From contig JAEEOO010000034.1 of NCBI GenBank assembly GCA_016284315.1, forward strand, positions 1 to 64,000: DNA of 64,000 nt, read 5' to 3'. The translations under genes were made by a program, and so were the position numbers. The notes beneath the pieces were generated by a model. That model ran no database searches. It had not been told where the DNA came from and worked only from the letters and a program-made list of their open reading frames with translations. Position 1 is the stretch's first letter, and every line of letters starts with the position of its first letter. Shown one piece after another: positions 51,230 through 60,080 of the stretch. This DNA comes from Lachnospiraceae bacterium (lineage in GTDB: Bacteria > Bacillota > Clostridia > Lachnospirales > Lachnospiraceae).

Positions 51230-52855
51230 TTATTCAACTGAGATCATGTAATAGTAAACAGGCTGTCCGCCGGGCTGAAGTTCAACATCAACCTTGGTAA
51301 ACTTAGAAGAGATCATATCTGATACTGCAGTAGCCTCTTCCTCGGTGATATCCTGACCATAGTAGATGCTGATAAGTTCTGAAGATGCATCAACCATTGA
51401 GTCAACAAGCTCTTCGATAACCTTATTCTTGTCGGTTCCGACAGATGCAAGGCCGCTATCAGAAAGACCCATGAAGTCATCCTTGTGGATCTCTTTACCG
51501 TCAATTGAGGTATCTCTTACAGCGTAAGTAACCTGACCTGTCTTAACATTCTTGATCTCTTCCATCATAGTCTGTTCATTCTCGTCAGCAGTAAGATCGG
51601 GAATGAAGTTAACTACAGCAGTGATACCCTGAGGTACAGTCTTTGAAGGGATAACAAGAAGGGTCTTGTCGGTAACAAGCTCTGCAGCCTGGTTAGCAGC
51701 AAGAATGATGTTCTTATTATTGGGAAGGATGAAAATAGTCTCTGCATTAACCTTAGATGCTGCATCAATGAAGTCTGCAGTACTGGGGTTCATGGTCTGA
51801 CCACCTTCGATAACATAATCAACACCAAGGCTCTTGAAGATCTCTACAAGTCCGTCACCGGCAGCAACTGTAATGAATCCGAAAGGCTTGGGAGGCTCGC
51901 TGAAAGCAGGAGCTTCCTGAACTGTGCTTTCATCAGCAGATTCAACACTTCTGTTGATTACCTTAACATTCTTAAGAGTACCAAACTTGATAGCCTTCTG
52001 AAGAACAAGTCCGGGATCATTGGTATGAATATGAACACGAACTTCTCCGCCATCATTAATAAGAACAACGGATTCTCCGATAGACTCAAGGTAATTCTTT
52101 ACATCGGATTCATTCTTGGGAATGAAATTCTTCTGAAGAGTAACTGTAAGTTCAACACTGTAAAGGAAAGCAAGCTCTTCAACTTCCTCTTCCTTCTCTT
52201 CTACAGCTTCTCCAACCGTAAGATCAACTTCCTTGCCGAGATATGCATCATATGCACCTCTGAGGAACTCCATAAGACCCTGTCCGCCGGAGTCAACAAC
52301 TCCTGCTTCTTTAAGAACGGGAAGCATTTCGGGAGTCTGGTCAAGAACGGTCTTTCCGTGAGCAAGAACTTCCTCACAGAACTTTTCAAGATCTTCGCAA
52401 CCGTCTGCAGCAAGATCGCTGGCCTTATCGCTCATACCTCTTGCTACTGTAAGAATAGTTCCTTCCTTGGGCTTCATAACTGCCTTATATGCAGTCTCTA
52501 CAGCTTTATTAAAGCCGGTAACCATAAGAGGAATAGTGATTTCTGTCTCAGTCTTAACAACTTTGGTAAATCCACGGAGAAGCTGGGAAAGGATAACTCC
52601 TGAGTTTCCTCTTGCTCCTCTAAGTGATCCGCTAGAGATTGCCTTGCAAAGAGTAGCCATATCGGGCTCGGGTCCAAGATCGCTAACCTCTTTTGCAGCT
52701 GACATGATAGTCATTGTCATATTTGTACCGGTATCACCATCGGGAACCGGGAATACATTAAGTTCATTTATCCATTCTTTATTTGATTCAAGGTTTTTCG
52801 CACCGGCAATAAAAGCCTTCGCAAAAAGCTTGGAATCAATTTTGTTCACGCCCAC
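51230..52855 (-). CDS. fakA: FakA-like fatty acid kinase (YloV, DAK2 domain)
   Basis: Phosphorylates fatty acids held by DegV/FakB proteins. The N-terminal DhaL/DAK2 domain has the metal-binding NVFPVPDGDTGTNM motif near residue 31. A central domain and a C-terminal DegV-like domain (with ILPNNKNII) complete the 541-residue product, the usual FakA length. The GTG start follows GGAGG at about ten bases. The preceding gene encodes a YloU-type protein, giving the conserved rpmB-yloU-yloV arrangement. Confidence 0.93.
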   Translation of the reverse strand: MGVNKIDSKLFAKAFIAGAKNLESNKEWINELNVFPVPDGDTGTNMTMTIMSAAKEVSDLGPEPDMATLCKAISSGSLRGARGNSGVILSQLLRGFTKVVKTETEITIPLMVTGFNKAVETAYKAVMKPKEGTILTVARGMSDKASDLAADGCEDLEKFCEEVLAHGKTVLDQTPEMLPVLKEAGVVDSGGQGLMEFLRGAYDAYLGKEVDLTVGEAVEEKEEEVEELAFLYSVELTVTLQKNFIPKNESDVKNYLESIGESVVLINDGGEVRVHIHTNDPGLVLQKAIKFGTLKNVKVINRSVESADESTVQEAPAFSEPPKPFGFITVAAGDGLVEIFKSLGVDYVIEGGQTMNPSTADFIDAASKVNAETIFILPNNKNIILAANQAAELVTDKTLLVIPSKTVPQGITAVVNFIPDLTADENEQTMMEEIKNVKTGQVTYAVRDTSIDGKEIHKDDFMGLSDSGLASVGTDKNKVIEELVDSMVDASSELISIYYGQDITEEEATAVSDMISSKFTKVDVELQPGGQPVYYYMISVE

Positions 52856-52870
52856 GTCTGTAGATCCTCC

Positions 52871-53233
52871 TTAATCAATTACCTTAACGCCTTCAACATA
52901 AACGTTAATCTTTTCTATTTCAAGTCCGGTAAACTCTTCGACTCTGTATTTAACATTCTCCATGAGGTTTTCACATACAGCGTTAATGCTTACGCCATAA
53001 GCTACTATGATATGAAAGTCAAGTACAAGCTTGTGGTTGTTGCGAAGAGTAACATTAATGCCTCTTCTGAGGTTTTCCTTCTTAAGCAGGCGAACCAGAC
53101 CGTCGCGGACATTAAAACCTGCCATTCCGACGATACCGAAGCACTCGATGGCTACGCTGCCGGCGAACTGAGCAATAACGTCATTATCAACTGTTATGCT
53201 TCCCATATGAGTATTCAATGCTGAATTCTTCAT
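52871..53233 (-). CDS. Asp23/Gls24 family envelope stress protein (YloU-like)
   Basis: A 120-residue small acidic protein of the Asp23 family, found at the membrane or in the cytoplasm of Firmicutes. The family stretches GSITVDNDVIAQFAG at the N terminus and FHIIVAYGVSINAV near the middle are clear. AAAGGAGG precedes the ATG. It is divergent from rpmB and co-directional with fakA, the normal context. Its molecular function is not known. Confidence 0.93.
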   Translation of the reverse strand: MKNSALNTHMGSITVDNDVIAQFAGSVAIECFGIVGMAGFNVRDGLVRLLKKENLRRGINVTLRNNHKLVLDFHIIVAYGVSINAVCENLMENVKYRVEEFTGLEIEKINVYVEGVKVID

Positions 53234-53321
53234 AGATGTTACCTCCTTTAACTTGGCACATACACTATAGACTATAACAGTTTTTTATAAAAAAGAAAAC
53301 TAAAATTTTGTAAAAAAATTG

Positions 53322-53350
53322 TTGCATTCTTATTTCTTTTTTGTTAGTAT
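53322..53350 (+). promoter_or_regulatory. Predicted rpmB promoter
   Basis: TTGCAT at 53322-53327 and TAGTAT at 53345-53350 with a 17-base spacer, about 53 bases before the rpmB ATG and inside AT-rich sequence. Confidence 0.55.
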
Positions 53351-53403
53351 ATCAATGTTGTGTTAAAAAAGTTTGATAAATCCCTGCAAGGAGGTGTTAT
53401 ACA

Positions 53404-53589
53404 ATGGCAAAATGTGATGTATGCGGCAAGGGCATTCACTTCGGTAATAATGTCAGCCATTCTCATAGAAGAAGCAACGCTATTTGGAAGTCAAACGTTC
53501 AGAGCGTTATGTGCAAGGTAAACGGTGGTTCCAAGCGTCTTCATGTATGCACAAGATGTCTTAGAAGCGGTGCTGTAGAGCGCGCTTAA
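53404..53589 (+). CDS. rpmB: 50S ribosomal protein bL28
   Basis: Large-subunit ribosomal protein of 61 residues. It is the zinc-binding (C+) form with CDVC near the N terminus and CTRC near the C terminus; the conserved NNVSHSHRRS block lies between. GGAGGTG stands nine bases before the ATG. A single-gene unit with its own promoter and terminator, divergent from yloU-fakA. Confidence 0.97.
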   Translation: MAKCDVCGKGIHFGNNVSHSHRRSNAIWKSNVQSVMCKVNGGSKRLHVCTRCLRSGAVERA

Positions 53590-53620
53590 TTCATCGAATT
53601 ACAGTTGAATACAAAAAATC

Positions 53621-53649
53621 AAGGACAGCTGATCGGCTGTCCTTTTTTT
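53621..53649 (+). terminator. Intrinsic terminator of rpmB
   Basis: A perfect nine-base-pair stem AAGGACAGC/GCTGTCCTT with loop TGATCG, running into seven T. It also separates rpmB from the convergent coiled-coil gene. Confidence 0.92.
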
Positions 53650-53670
53650 ACGTTTAAATTATAAATCAGA

Positions 53671-54216
53671 TCAAAGGTCTCTTCTCTTCTGGAATTCCTT
53701 ACTGAGGGCCTGTGCCAGTTCAAGGTCTCCGAAAAGATTATCGGGATGGAATATCTTAAGTAGGTCTTTATATCTCTTTCTTACACCAAGGGAATTACTT
53801 CCGATGGATCTGAAGAGGAACTCTGCAACCTTTGCGGCATCTGCATCGCCGGAGCTTTCTTCCGCTTCCCTTATCCTCTGGAGATAAGCACGCTTTTCAG
53901 CCTCAAACTTACGTTTATCCTCTTCCAATGCTTTAAATCCTTCAGTGAGGATCTGCATCTTCTTATCAAAAAACAGGTTCTCTTCTTTTAAACGTTTCCT
54001 CTCATTGAGCGTACGTCTGTTAAGCTCATCAAGTTCATCTCGAAGAACTACCCTATCTTTAAGGAAGTCTTCCTGAAGCTTGACAAGCCTTGCTCTTTCT
54101 TCTTCAAGTCTCTTTTTTTCCTGGGCGATACGCATGTTTTCCTGAAAAAGAAATACTTTAAGTTTTTTCAACTCTTCTTCGGAGTCCTGCTTTTCAATAT
54201 CTTCCCAATCGACCAT
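53671..54216 (-). CDS. Coiled-coil protein with C-terminal J-domain-like motif
   Basis: A 181-residue protein. Residues about 10-120 form a long, highly charged coiled coil (Glu/Lys/Arg, with repeated LEEER-like heptads). The last 50 residues resemble part of a J domain, with helix II (RKRYKDLLKIF) followed by an HPDN motif, the signature by which J proteins stimulate DnaK. Such a C-terminal J-like module behind a coiled coil is unusual. There is no membrane helix. It follows the gerW-type gene by 25 bases on the same strand. The function is not known. Confidence 0.75.
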   Translation of the reverse strand: MVDWEDIEKQDSEEELKKLKVFLFQENMRIAQEKKRLEEERARLVKLQEDFLKDRVVLRDELDELNRRTLNERKRLKEENLFFDKKMQILTEGFKALEEDKRKFEAEKRAYLQRIREAEESSGDADAAKVAEFLFRSIGSNSLGVRKRYKDLLKIFHPDNLFGDLELAQALSKEFQKRRDL

Positions 54217-54241
54217 TTTACGTCCTAACTAAGAGGAGTTC

Positions 54242-54643
54242 TTATGCCTCCTCCGGGAAGGCTAAATCTTTAGCCTGATCATCGGTTACTTCCCCTGCCT
54301 TGGGTTTAGTGATCTTATTAACTACTTCAGGCAGGAAATCAAGTACTTTTGTAAGTACATCTGTGTCTTTAACATTAATAAGTCTTGTGTTTCCGTCGTG
54401 AATGACCAGTATAGCGGAAGGTGTCATTTTTCCTCCCATACCGCCCATTCCGTTATTGGAATTCTTGGAGTTGTTGGCACTTGCCCCGGCAGCTACACCA
54501 AAAGATACATCAACAAGTGGAATAATAGTTGTATCTCCAACGGTGGTAGGCGTTCCTACAACTGTCTTGGACGACATAATATTTTCCATGCCTCCAAGTA
54601 AAGAAGAAATAACTTCTTTATAATTGTTATCTCGATCTGCCAT
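54242..54643 (-). CDS. GerW family sporulation protein (YtfJ)
   Basis: A 133-residue member of the YtfJ/GerW family, a forespore protein needed for proper spore germination in Bacillus but also present in non-sporulating Clostridia. The conserved GTPTTVGDTTIIPLVDVSFG block is near residue 30. A Gly/Asn/Met-rich loop, and a hydrophobic strand follow. GGAGG precedes the ATG. The DUF2953 (YtfI) gene upstream is the usual partner. Confidence 0.92.
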   Translation of the reverse strand: MADRDNNYKEVISSLLGGMENIMSSKTVVGTPTTVGDTTIIPLVDVSFGVAAGASANNSKNSNNGMGGMGGKMTPSAILVIHDGNTRLINVKDTDVLTKVLDFLPEVVNKITKPKAGEVTDDQAKDLAFPEEA

Positions 54644-54712
54644 TTTTCCCTCCTAAGCATATCCTCATAGATATTTATATTTTAGAATAATTCTCAAATT
54701 ATGTAAAGAAAT

Positions 54713-55753
54713 TTATGCCGAGTACTCTTCTTCCAGCTCTTTGAGACGATTGTCATGTTCTTTATCCACTTTACGTTTTGCGCGTTCCATATTGTCGCTG
54801 TGCCTGTCAAGTCTGTCGCGCAAAAGCTTAAGCTTCTTGCCAAGCACAATAGGTATAACTTGAATAACGATACCGAAGAGATTAAAGAATCCGTAGATCT
54901 TTCCTTCTCCCTCAATTATCTTGTTCTCGAAGTTCGGCACAAGAACATATTTTTTAGCTTTTTTAAGGAATACTATTGAATATACTCCATATATATATGC
55001 TGTAATATCCGGTGAATCCATACCAAGTTCAAGATTTGCATGTCCACCCTTTGGAGCCATCTGCTTAAGTATCCTTACCAAAGCCTTCTTTGACTCAGAG
55101 ATAAGGGCTTTTGTATCATCATGGAATAAAAGCTTTTTATAGAAGTTGATATCCTTATATTTAAGCTTGATCTTAGCAATGACTTTATGCTTGAAGTTTT
55201 CGTAAGCCTTCTTGATATGATAAAAAGGATTACGGATCTTGTCCTTTTTATTATCCTTATTTCTTAGTTTTTCAGCTTTATCAGATTCCTTTGAAGCTTC
55301 AATGTTTTCGGTTGCTTCAGCATTGCCGGTTATATTATCAGCTGTTTTGGTATCATCGACCGATTCAGTATTGCCAATGGTTTCAGCAGCATTATCTTCC
55401 TGATCGGTTACACTTTCATGTTTTATGAAGTCCTCCGGTTCCTCACCTTCGAAATCGATATGGCCTTTATTCGTCTTGAACTTTTTGTCTTCCTGCTTAG
55501 TATCAAAGATCCTAAACCAAAGAACTCTGACATATAGATTTCCGGGTTCTGGATAAGTAAATCCGGCTCTAACAATACCGAAAAGATAATGAAGCTTGAC
55601 CTTAGCGTTATAATCTCCGTCCTTCGCGCTGCCACTGATCTTATATACTATTGGGCATAGCAATACAATGAGCAGCAAAACAAGCACTAAGCCTATTATG
55701 CTCCCCAGAACAATTCCTATTATTGAAAATACTTTTAAAAGAATTGCCCACAT
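54713..55753 (-). CDS. DUF2953 domain membrane protein (YtfI-like)
   Basis: A 346-residue protein with a strong N-terminal transmembrane helix (about residues 8-35), a strand-rich region, a Glu/Asp/Lys/Asn-rich low-complexity segment (about residues 110-185) and a C-terminal DUF2953-like region, followed by a charged tail. In Bacillus ytfI stands beside ytfJ, as here. The start overlaps the preceding small gene by 19 bases. No biochemical role is known. Confidence 0.82.
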   Translation of the reverse strand: MWAILLKVFSIIGIVLGSIIGLVLVLLLIVLLCPIVYKISGSAKDGDYNAKVKLHYLFGIVRAGFTYPEPGNLYVRVLWFRIFDTKQEDKKFKTNKGHIDFEGEEPEDFIKHESVTDQEDNAAETIGNTESVDDTKTADNITGNAEATENIEASKESDKAEKLRNKDNKKDKIRNPFYHIKKAYENFKHKVIAKIKLKYKDINFYKKLLFHDDTKALISESKKALVRILKQMAPKGGHANLELGMDSPDITAYIYGVYSIVFLKKAKKYVLVPNFENKIIEGEGKIYGFFNLFGIVIQVIPIVLGKKLKLLRDRLDRHSDNMERAKRKVDKEHDNRLKELEEEYSA

Positions 55754-56064
55754 GAGATAAATTCCTTAAGATCAAGGTCCCCTCTGATCTTTTGACAATC
55801 AATTGTCATGAGCTGAACAAGTTTTAACGCATCAGGTTTATTATCTGCGATACCGCCTACTATAAGGCGTTTTCCGTCATAAAGCTTAGACTTGGTTTCC
55901 TTAGCGGAAAGGATCTCAAGCATCTCATCCTCCTTAAAAGAAGGAACGATGATATAGTAATCTCCTTTACCCATTTTTATCTTTTGCCTGATAAAAAAGA
56001 GTTTCTTGGAATTGACGCTTTCAGAAGTATAAACTTGTGGAAAAAACTTTAATTTCGCGCTCAT
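55735..56064 (-). CDS. Uncharacterised small protein
   Basis: About 109 residues, soluble, basic in the first third, with no motif I recognise. The start is uncertain: ATGs at 56070 and 56064 lie almost on top of a -10-like box and lack a ribosome site, while an ATG at 55974 would give an 80-residue protein. The stop lies inside the DUF2953 gene, so the two are co-translated. The frame is compatible with neighbouring coding style, but it could be shorter than listed. Confidence 0.55.
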   Translation of the reverse strand: MSAKLKFFPQVYTSESVNSKKLFFIRQKIKMGKGDYYIIVPSFKEDEMLEILSAKETKSKLYDGKRLIVGGIADNKPDALKLVQLMTIDCQKIRGDLDLKEFISCGQFF

Positions 56065-56093
56065 AGACATAGTATAACACAAGGTGTTATAAT
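56064..56093 (+). promoter_or_regulatory. Predicted promoter of the HD-GYP-like gene
   Basis: TAGACA at 56064-56069 and a perfect TATAAT at 56088-56093 with an 18-base spacer, giving a leader of about 35 bases to the ATG at 56134. It overlaps a palindrome and a divergent -10 box. Confidence 0.6.
56074..56090. promoter_or_regulatory. Operator-like palindrome in the divergent promoter region
   Basis: ATAACAC-AAG-GTGTTAT is a perfect inverted repeat with seven-base arms. It overlaps the -10 box of the + promoter and a TATACT (56076-56071) on the - strand, a position where one bound protein could control both directions. Confidence 0.45.
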
Positions 56094-56133
56094 TATACTA
56101 TCTTAGATTCATAATTCTGCTTAGGGGAAAACA

Positions 56134-57189
56134 ATGAAATTAATAACCACGCTTCAGTTAAGAAAAGGCATGGAACTTGGAGAGGACGTTGAATCAGGCG
56201 GAAAGATCCTCTATAAAGCCCACACCGTAATTGATGATATTGCCATGGACCGCATTAAGCGTCATGGTATTATGTGTGTCACCGTTATGGAGCCTTCAGA
56301 CTACGCATCCACCCATCATGAAAAGCTCTTTTTCAATGAACATTTCCAGCGATTCTGCAGTGTATATAACGAGAACCTGATCAAATTCAAAGGTATTTTT
56401 ATCAGTTATCTTCAGACAAAACAGTCCATTAATGAAGAAGACCTCTTTGCAATATATGACGAAGTAGCTGCCTGCATTACAACCGAGGGAGAACTTCTCG
56501 ATTTTCTTTACAATATGATTCCCAACGAGGATGAGCTTACCTATACCCAGTCCTTTAATGCAGCGCTTTTGGCCGGTTCCTTTGCAAACTGGCTTAAATT
56601 CCCCGATGAAGAAAAGAGATTAATGATCCTTTGCGGATTCTATTATGATATAGGCAAGTGGGAACTTCCCAGTGAGATCCTTTGGAAGCCCGGTAAGCTT
56701 TCCGATGAAGAATACGCCATCGTTAAAAAGCATCCTGTTTCAGGTTACGCTTCAGTCAGAAACGATCCAAAATTAAATGACCATGTAAAAATGACCGTTC
56801 TCATGCATCACGAAAAGTACGACGGCAGCGGATATCCCTATCATATGAGCGGTGATCATATCGACCGTTACGCAAGATATATGTCCATAGTTGATACCTA
56901 TATCGCAATGGCATCTCCCAGATCCTTCAGGAATGCATTCACTCCTCTTCAGATACTGGGAAATTTTGAAACAAATATTGATAAATATGATGTCAGCATT
57001 CTTCTGCCTTTGATGGAAAAGATCGCAGATACACAGATAGGTTCAAGAGTCGTCCTTTCGGATGAAACCGAATGGGAAGTGATCATGATCAACAAGCTTA
57101 AGTATTCATGTCCCGTCTTAAGATCCGATATGGGTGATATCCTTGATCTTAAGACAAGACCTGATCTAACTATTGCAAAACTTATTTAA
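56134..57189 (+). CDS. Degenerate HD-GYP domain protein
   Basis: A 351-residue protein with an N-terminal region of about 100 residues, an HD-GYP-like domain (about residues 140-300) and a C-terminal extension. The HHEKYDGSGYP motif is intact, but the first metal-binding His is replaced (YTQSFN) and the HD motif reads YYDIGK instead of LHDIGK. Hydrolysis of cyclic di-GMP therefore seems doubtful; a binding or structural role is more likely. GGGG stands seven bases before the ATG. Its 3' end overlaps the convergent PBP gene by eight bases. Confidence 0.85.
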   Translation: MKLITTLQLRKGMELGEDVESGGKILYKAHTVIDDIAMDRIKRHGIMCVTVMEPSDYASTHHEKLFFNEHFQRFCSVYNENLIKFKGIFISYLQTKQSINEEDLFAIYDEVAACITTEGELLDFLYNMIPNEDELTYTQSFNAALLAGSFANWLKFPDEEKRLMILCGFYYDIGKWELPSEILWKPGKLSDEEYAIVKKHPVSGYASVRNDPKLNDHVKMTVLMHHEKYDGSGYPYHMSGDHIDRYARYMSIVDTYIAMASPRSFRNAFTPLQILGNFETNIDKYDVSILLPLMEKIADTQIGSRVVLSDETEWEVIMINKLKYSCPVLRSDMGDILDLKTRPDLTIAKLI

Positions 57190-58738
57190 CGCCAAAATAA
57201 ACATCTAAAATGTCTTTAGCAAGCGGAGCCGCAGTACTACTGCCGGTTCCGCCTTTTTCTACGATAACGGTAACCGCGATCTCCGGATCTTCTGCAGGTG
57301 CGAAACATGTAAACCATGCGTGAGAATCACCGAAATCATTATACTCCGCAGAACCTGTCTTACCTGCTAAAGTATAATTCTCATTCTTTAAAGCAGATGC
57401 GGTTCCACTCTCAACTACTTCCACCATAAGATCTTTTAAAAATGCTGCTTCATCTTCGGTTATGATAGTTTTATATTCTGAAGCTTTATACGACTTAACA
57501 GTAAAATCATTGGTATCCTCAATCTTGTCAATTATATAAGGCTTCATGATCTTGCCCTTATTGGCGATAGCCATTGTAACAAGATTAATATGATAAGGTG
57601 TAACCGACGTATCCCCCTGGCCTATGGAAGTCTGCATCTGTTTATTATCCGTACTGATGTCAAATGTAGATACCGCAGGAGCCACATCAATAAACACTGA
57701 TGGAAGTTCCTCGTTAAATAGAAGGCTTTCCAATCCGGCACTGAATTTGTTCTTGTTAAGGCTCATTCCGATATTCGCAAAGGATGAGTTACATGACTTT
57801 GCGAAAGATGCTTTAAAATCAAGGGTTCCATGAGCTGTTCCATGGTAACAGGAAATCTTGGATGATTCGTATGAGTAGCTTCCATTGCAGTTGAAGCTGT
57901 ATTCATTTGTATCATAGCCCTCATCAAGATATTCCTTGGCTGTAAAGATCTTAAATGTAGATCCCGGAGGATACAGACCCTGAAGACATCTGTTTAATAA
58001 AGCTGAATTGGATTTGTTTGCCGTCAGGTCGATCCAATCCTCTTCTATTGTCTGAGGATCAAAATCAGGCTTTGAAACCATAGCTAAAATCTTGCCGGTC
58101 TTAACCTCAGTAACTATAACCGCTCCCTTTTGATTGCCTAATCCATAGTAAGCTGCCTGCTGAAGATCAAGTCTAAGAGTTGACCAAACTGTATTTCCGT
58201 TTGCATAACCGACGGTATATGCATTCGGCCATGAATCTATCGTCTTGTGAACAGCTCTTTGCAAAAGATTGTCGCCGGAGTTAACAAGATAATAATTAGC
58301 TTCTTTTTCAATTCCGGTCTTGCTAAGATCTGAGTAACCAACGGCATGGGCAAACATCGCACCGTAAGGATAAACCCGGTGCTGAGTACCATCCTCATAA
58401 ACATCGGTATAAGCAAGAGTCTTGCCTTCGGATGAAAGGATAGCTCCTCGTAAATTTTGCTTTAACAGGTTTGCTTCCTGTCTGTTATAAGGGTTATCGA
58501 TATATGATGTTTTGTTAACGGCATATGAAACAGAGATATAAATAAAAATACCTAAAAAGAGCACGCCAAATACAACCAGTGAAGTAATGATCTGTTTCTT
58601 CCTGGTTGGATATTCAACAGGCATAAAGAAGTTATAAAACTTATTGTCGTGCCGATCACTTTTAACCACTTTATCCGTTTCTTTATTAATTTGTGTTTTT
58701 GGTTGTTTTACTGTTTGATTTATCTTTTCTTTTTCCAT
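57182..58738 (-). CDS. Class B penicillin-binding protein (FtsW partner)
   Basis: Peptidoglycan transpeptidase of about 518 residues. An Asn/Lys-rich cytoplasmic N terminus is followed by a transmembrane helix (about residues 49-71), a short dimerisation domain and a transpeptidase domain with STFK, SCNSS and KTGS. It resembles the PbpA/FtsI group found with FtsW/RodA genes in Clostridia and actinobacteria. AAGGA precedes the two ATGs; the second is better spaced. The gene overlaps the FtsW-like gene by about 53 bases and is the last of the ruvA operon. Confidence 0.93.
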   Translation of the reverse strand: MEKEKINQTVKQPKTQINKETDKVVKSDRHDNKFYNFFMPVEYPTRKKQIITSLVVFGVLFLGIFIYISVSYAVNKTSYIDNPYNRQEANLLKQNLRGAILSSEGKTLAYTDVYEDGTQHRVYPYGAMFAHAVGYSDLSKTGIEKEANYYLVNSGDNLLQRAVHKTIDSWPNAYTVGYANGNTVWSTLRLDLQQAAYYGLGNQKGAVIVTEVKTGKILAMVSKPDFDPQTIEEDWIDLTANKSNSALLNRCLQGLYPPGSTFKIFTAKEYLDEGYDTNEYSFNCNGSYSYESSKISCYHGTAHGTLDFKASFAKSCNSSFANIGMSLNKNKFSAGLESLLFNEELPSVFIDVAPAVSTFDISTDNKQMQTSIGQGDTSVTPYHINLVTMAIANKGKIMKPYIIDKIEDTNDFTVKSYKASEYKTIITEDEAAFLKDLMVEVVESGTASALKNENYTLAGKTGSAEYNDFGDSHAWFTCFAPAEDPEIAVTVIVEKGGTGSSTAAPLAKDILDVYFGVK

Positions 58739-60080
58739 CATCTAAATCCTTATGGAATTTGTATAAAAGATTATTCTTACTTTCGTCCCGGAGTTTAATG
58801 TATATAGCCTGAACTATAAAGTACATAACACTCGAAACAAGAAGTGAAGTTCCTCCATAGCTAACAAGAGGAAGCGTAACTCCTGTCAACGGGATGAACT
58901 TTGTTCCGCCTCCCACAGTAAGGAAGGTCTGGAAAATAAGTGAAATCGAAATGCCATATACAATAAGTCTGTAAAACATATTGTGGATAAGGGATGCTAT
59001 CCTCAGCATTTCAACAAAGCTTGTAATAACAACTATCAATAAACATATTCCAAACAGAATTCCCATTTCTTCAGCAACTGCTGAAAAAACAAAGTCGGTT
59101 TCGCAGAAAGGAATGACTGTGGGTGAGCCTCTGAACAGACCGGTTCCGAAAAGTCCGCCACTGTTAATCGAAAACAAACTCTGAGCGATCTGATAGCCCT
59201 TATTATCTATATCAGCCCAGGGATCAAGCCATATATTAAATCTGACTCTTACATGGGAAAACAGATTATAGGCAACTATGGACGCTATTATGATAGCCGC
59301 ATTACCACCAACAAGATAAATATAATTACCTGTAGCCATGTAAACCATAAAGATATAAACAACAGCAAATATCAGCGCGCTTCCAAGATCCTTCGATAGA
59401 ACTAAGGTAATAATGAACATTGCGCTAACAGCAGCACTGATCACGATCTTATACAAATGTATATCTGTCCAAAGATAGGCTGCCAAGAAGAAAATAAACA
59501 AGATCTTAACGGCATCGGAAGGCTGGAATGTCAGTTTGAATACCGTAATAGTGATCTTTGATCCATTGGTTACTTTACCGACAAGAAGTACAACAAGAAT
59601 AAGCGCAAGACCTACAGCTGCATAGACATAAGTCAGCTTATTCCATATGTCTATCTTTGAAAACATATAGGGGATCGCCATAGAAAACACAAGAACGATC
59701 AGGAATATCATAAGCTGTCTCAATGCTCTTTCGGTTGATATCCTTGTGATCACGATCATACCAACGGTAAAGATCATGGACATATTATTAAGCAGAAATC
59801 TGTTGGCTTTTTTATAAACAAACTGAGTTGCCGACAAAAGCATGAACAGAGCAACCGCAAGAACGCCAAAGAGTATGGGGTAGATCACATCGCCCTTTGC
59901 AAGATACATATCAAGGAAAGCACTGCATGCCAAAAAGAAATTAAAGCAAATCTGCAGCACACAGATAACGCTTTTTACATTTGTACTCTTGGTAAAAAAG
60001 TGGAGTACGGAAATAAAAGCATATCCTGCCATATTAAAAAGCATTATGAAATTGGCAAGTTCAAGAAATAATTTACTCAT
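58686..60080 (-). CDS. FtsW/RodA/SpoVE family SEDS protein
   Basis: Ten-helix membrane peptidoglycan glycosyltransferase, 464 residues. The family PSDAVKI stretch, the extracytoplasmic loop with RGSPTVIPF and the C-terminal SYGGTSLL motif are visible. It differs clearly from the RodA at 2241 and forms a coupled pair with the following PBP. It starts inside the end of the U32 peptidase gene (ATGA). Its place after zapA suggests a division or spore-cortex role, but FtsW, RodA and SpoVE cannot be separated from sequence alone. Confidence 0.92.
   Translation of the reverse strand: MSKLFLELANFIMLFNMAGYAFISVLHFFTKSTNVKSVICVLQICFNFFLACSAFLDMYLAKGDVIYPILFGVLAVALFMLLSATQFVYKKANRFLLNNMSMIFTVGMIVITRISTERALRQLMIFLIVLVFSMAIPYMFSKIDIWNKLTYVYAAVGLALILVVLLVGKVTNGSKITITVFKLTFQPSDAVKILFIFFLAAYLWTDIHLYKIVISAAVSAMFIITLVLSKDLGSALIFAVVYIFMVYMATGNYIYLVGGNAAIIIASIVAYNLFSHVRVRFNIWLDPWADIDNKGYQIAQSLFSINSGGLFGTGLFRGSPTVIPFCETDFVFSAVAEEMGILFGICLLIVVITSFVEMLRIASLIHNMFYRLIVYGISISLIFQTFLTVGGGTKFIPLTGVTLPLVSYGGTSLLVSSVMYFIVQAIYIKLRDESKNNLLYKFHKDLDDGKRKDKSNSKTTKNTN

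Noticed and set aside
52025-52603. 192-residue open frame on the + strand
   Set aside because: It is the reverse-strand shadow of fakA, with no start signal or known domain.
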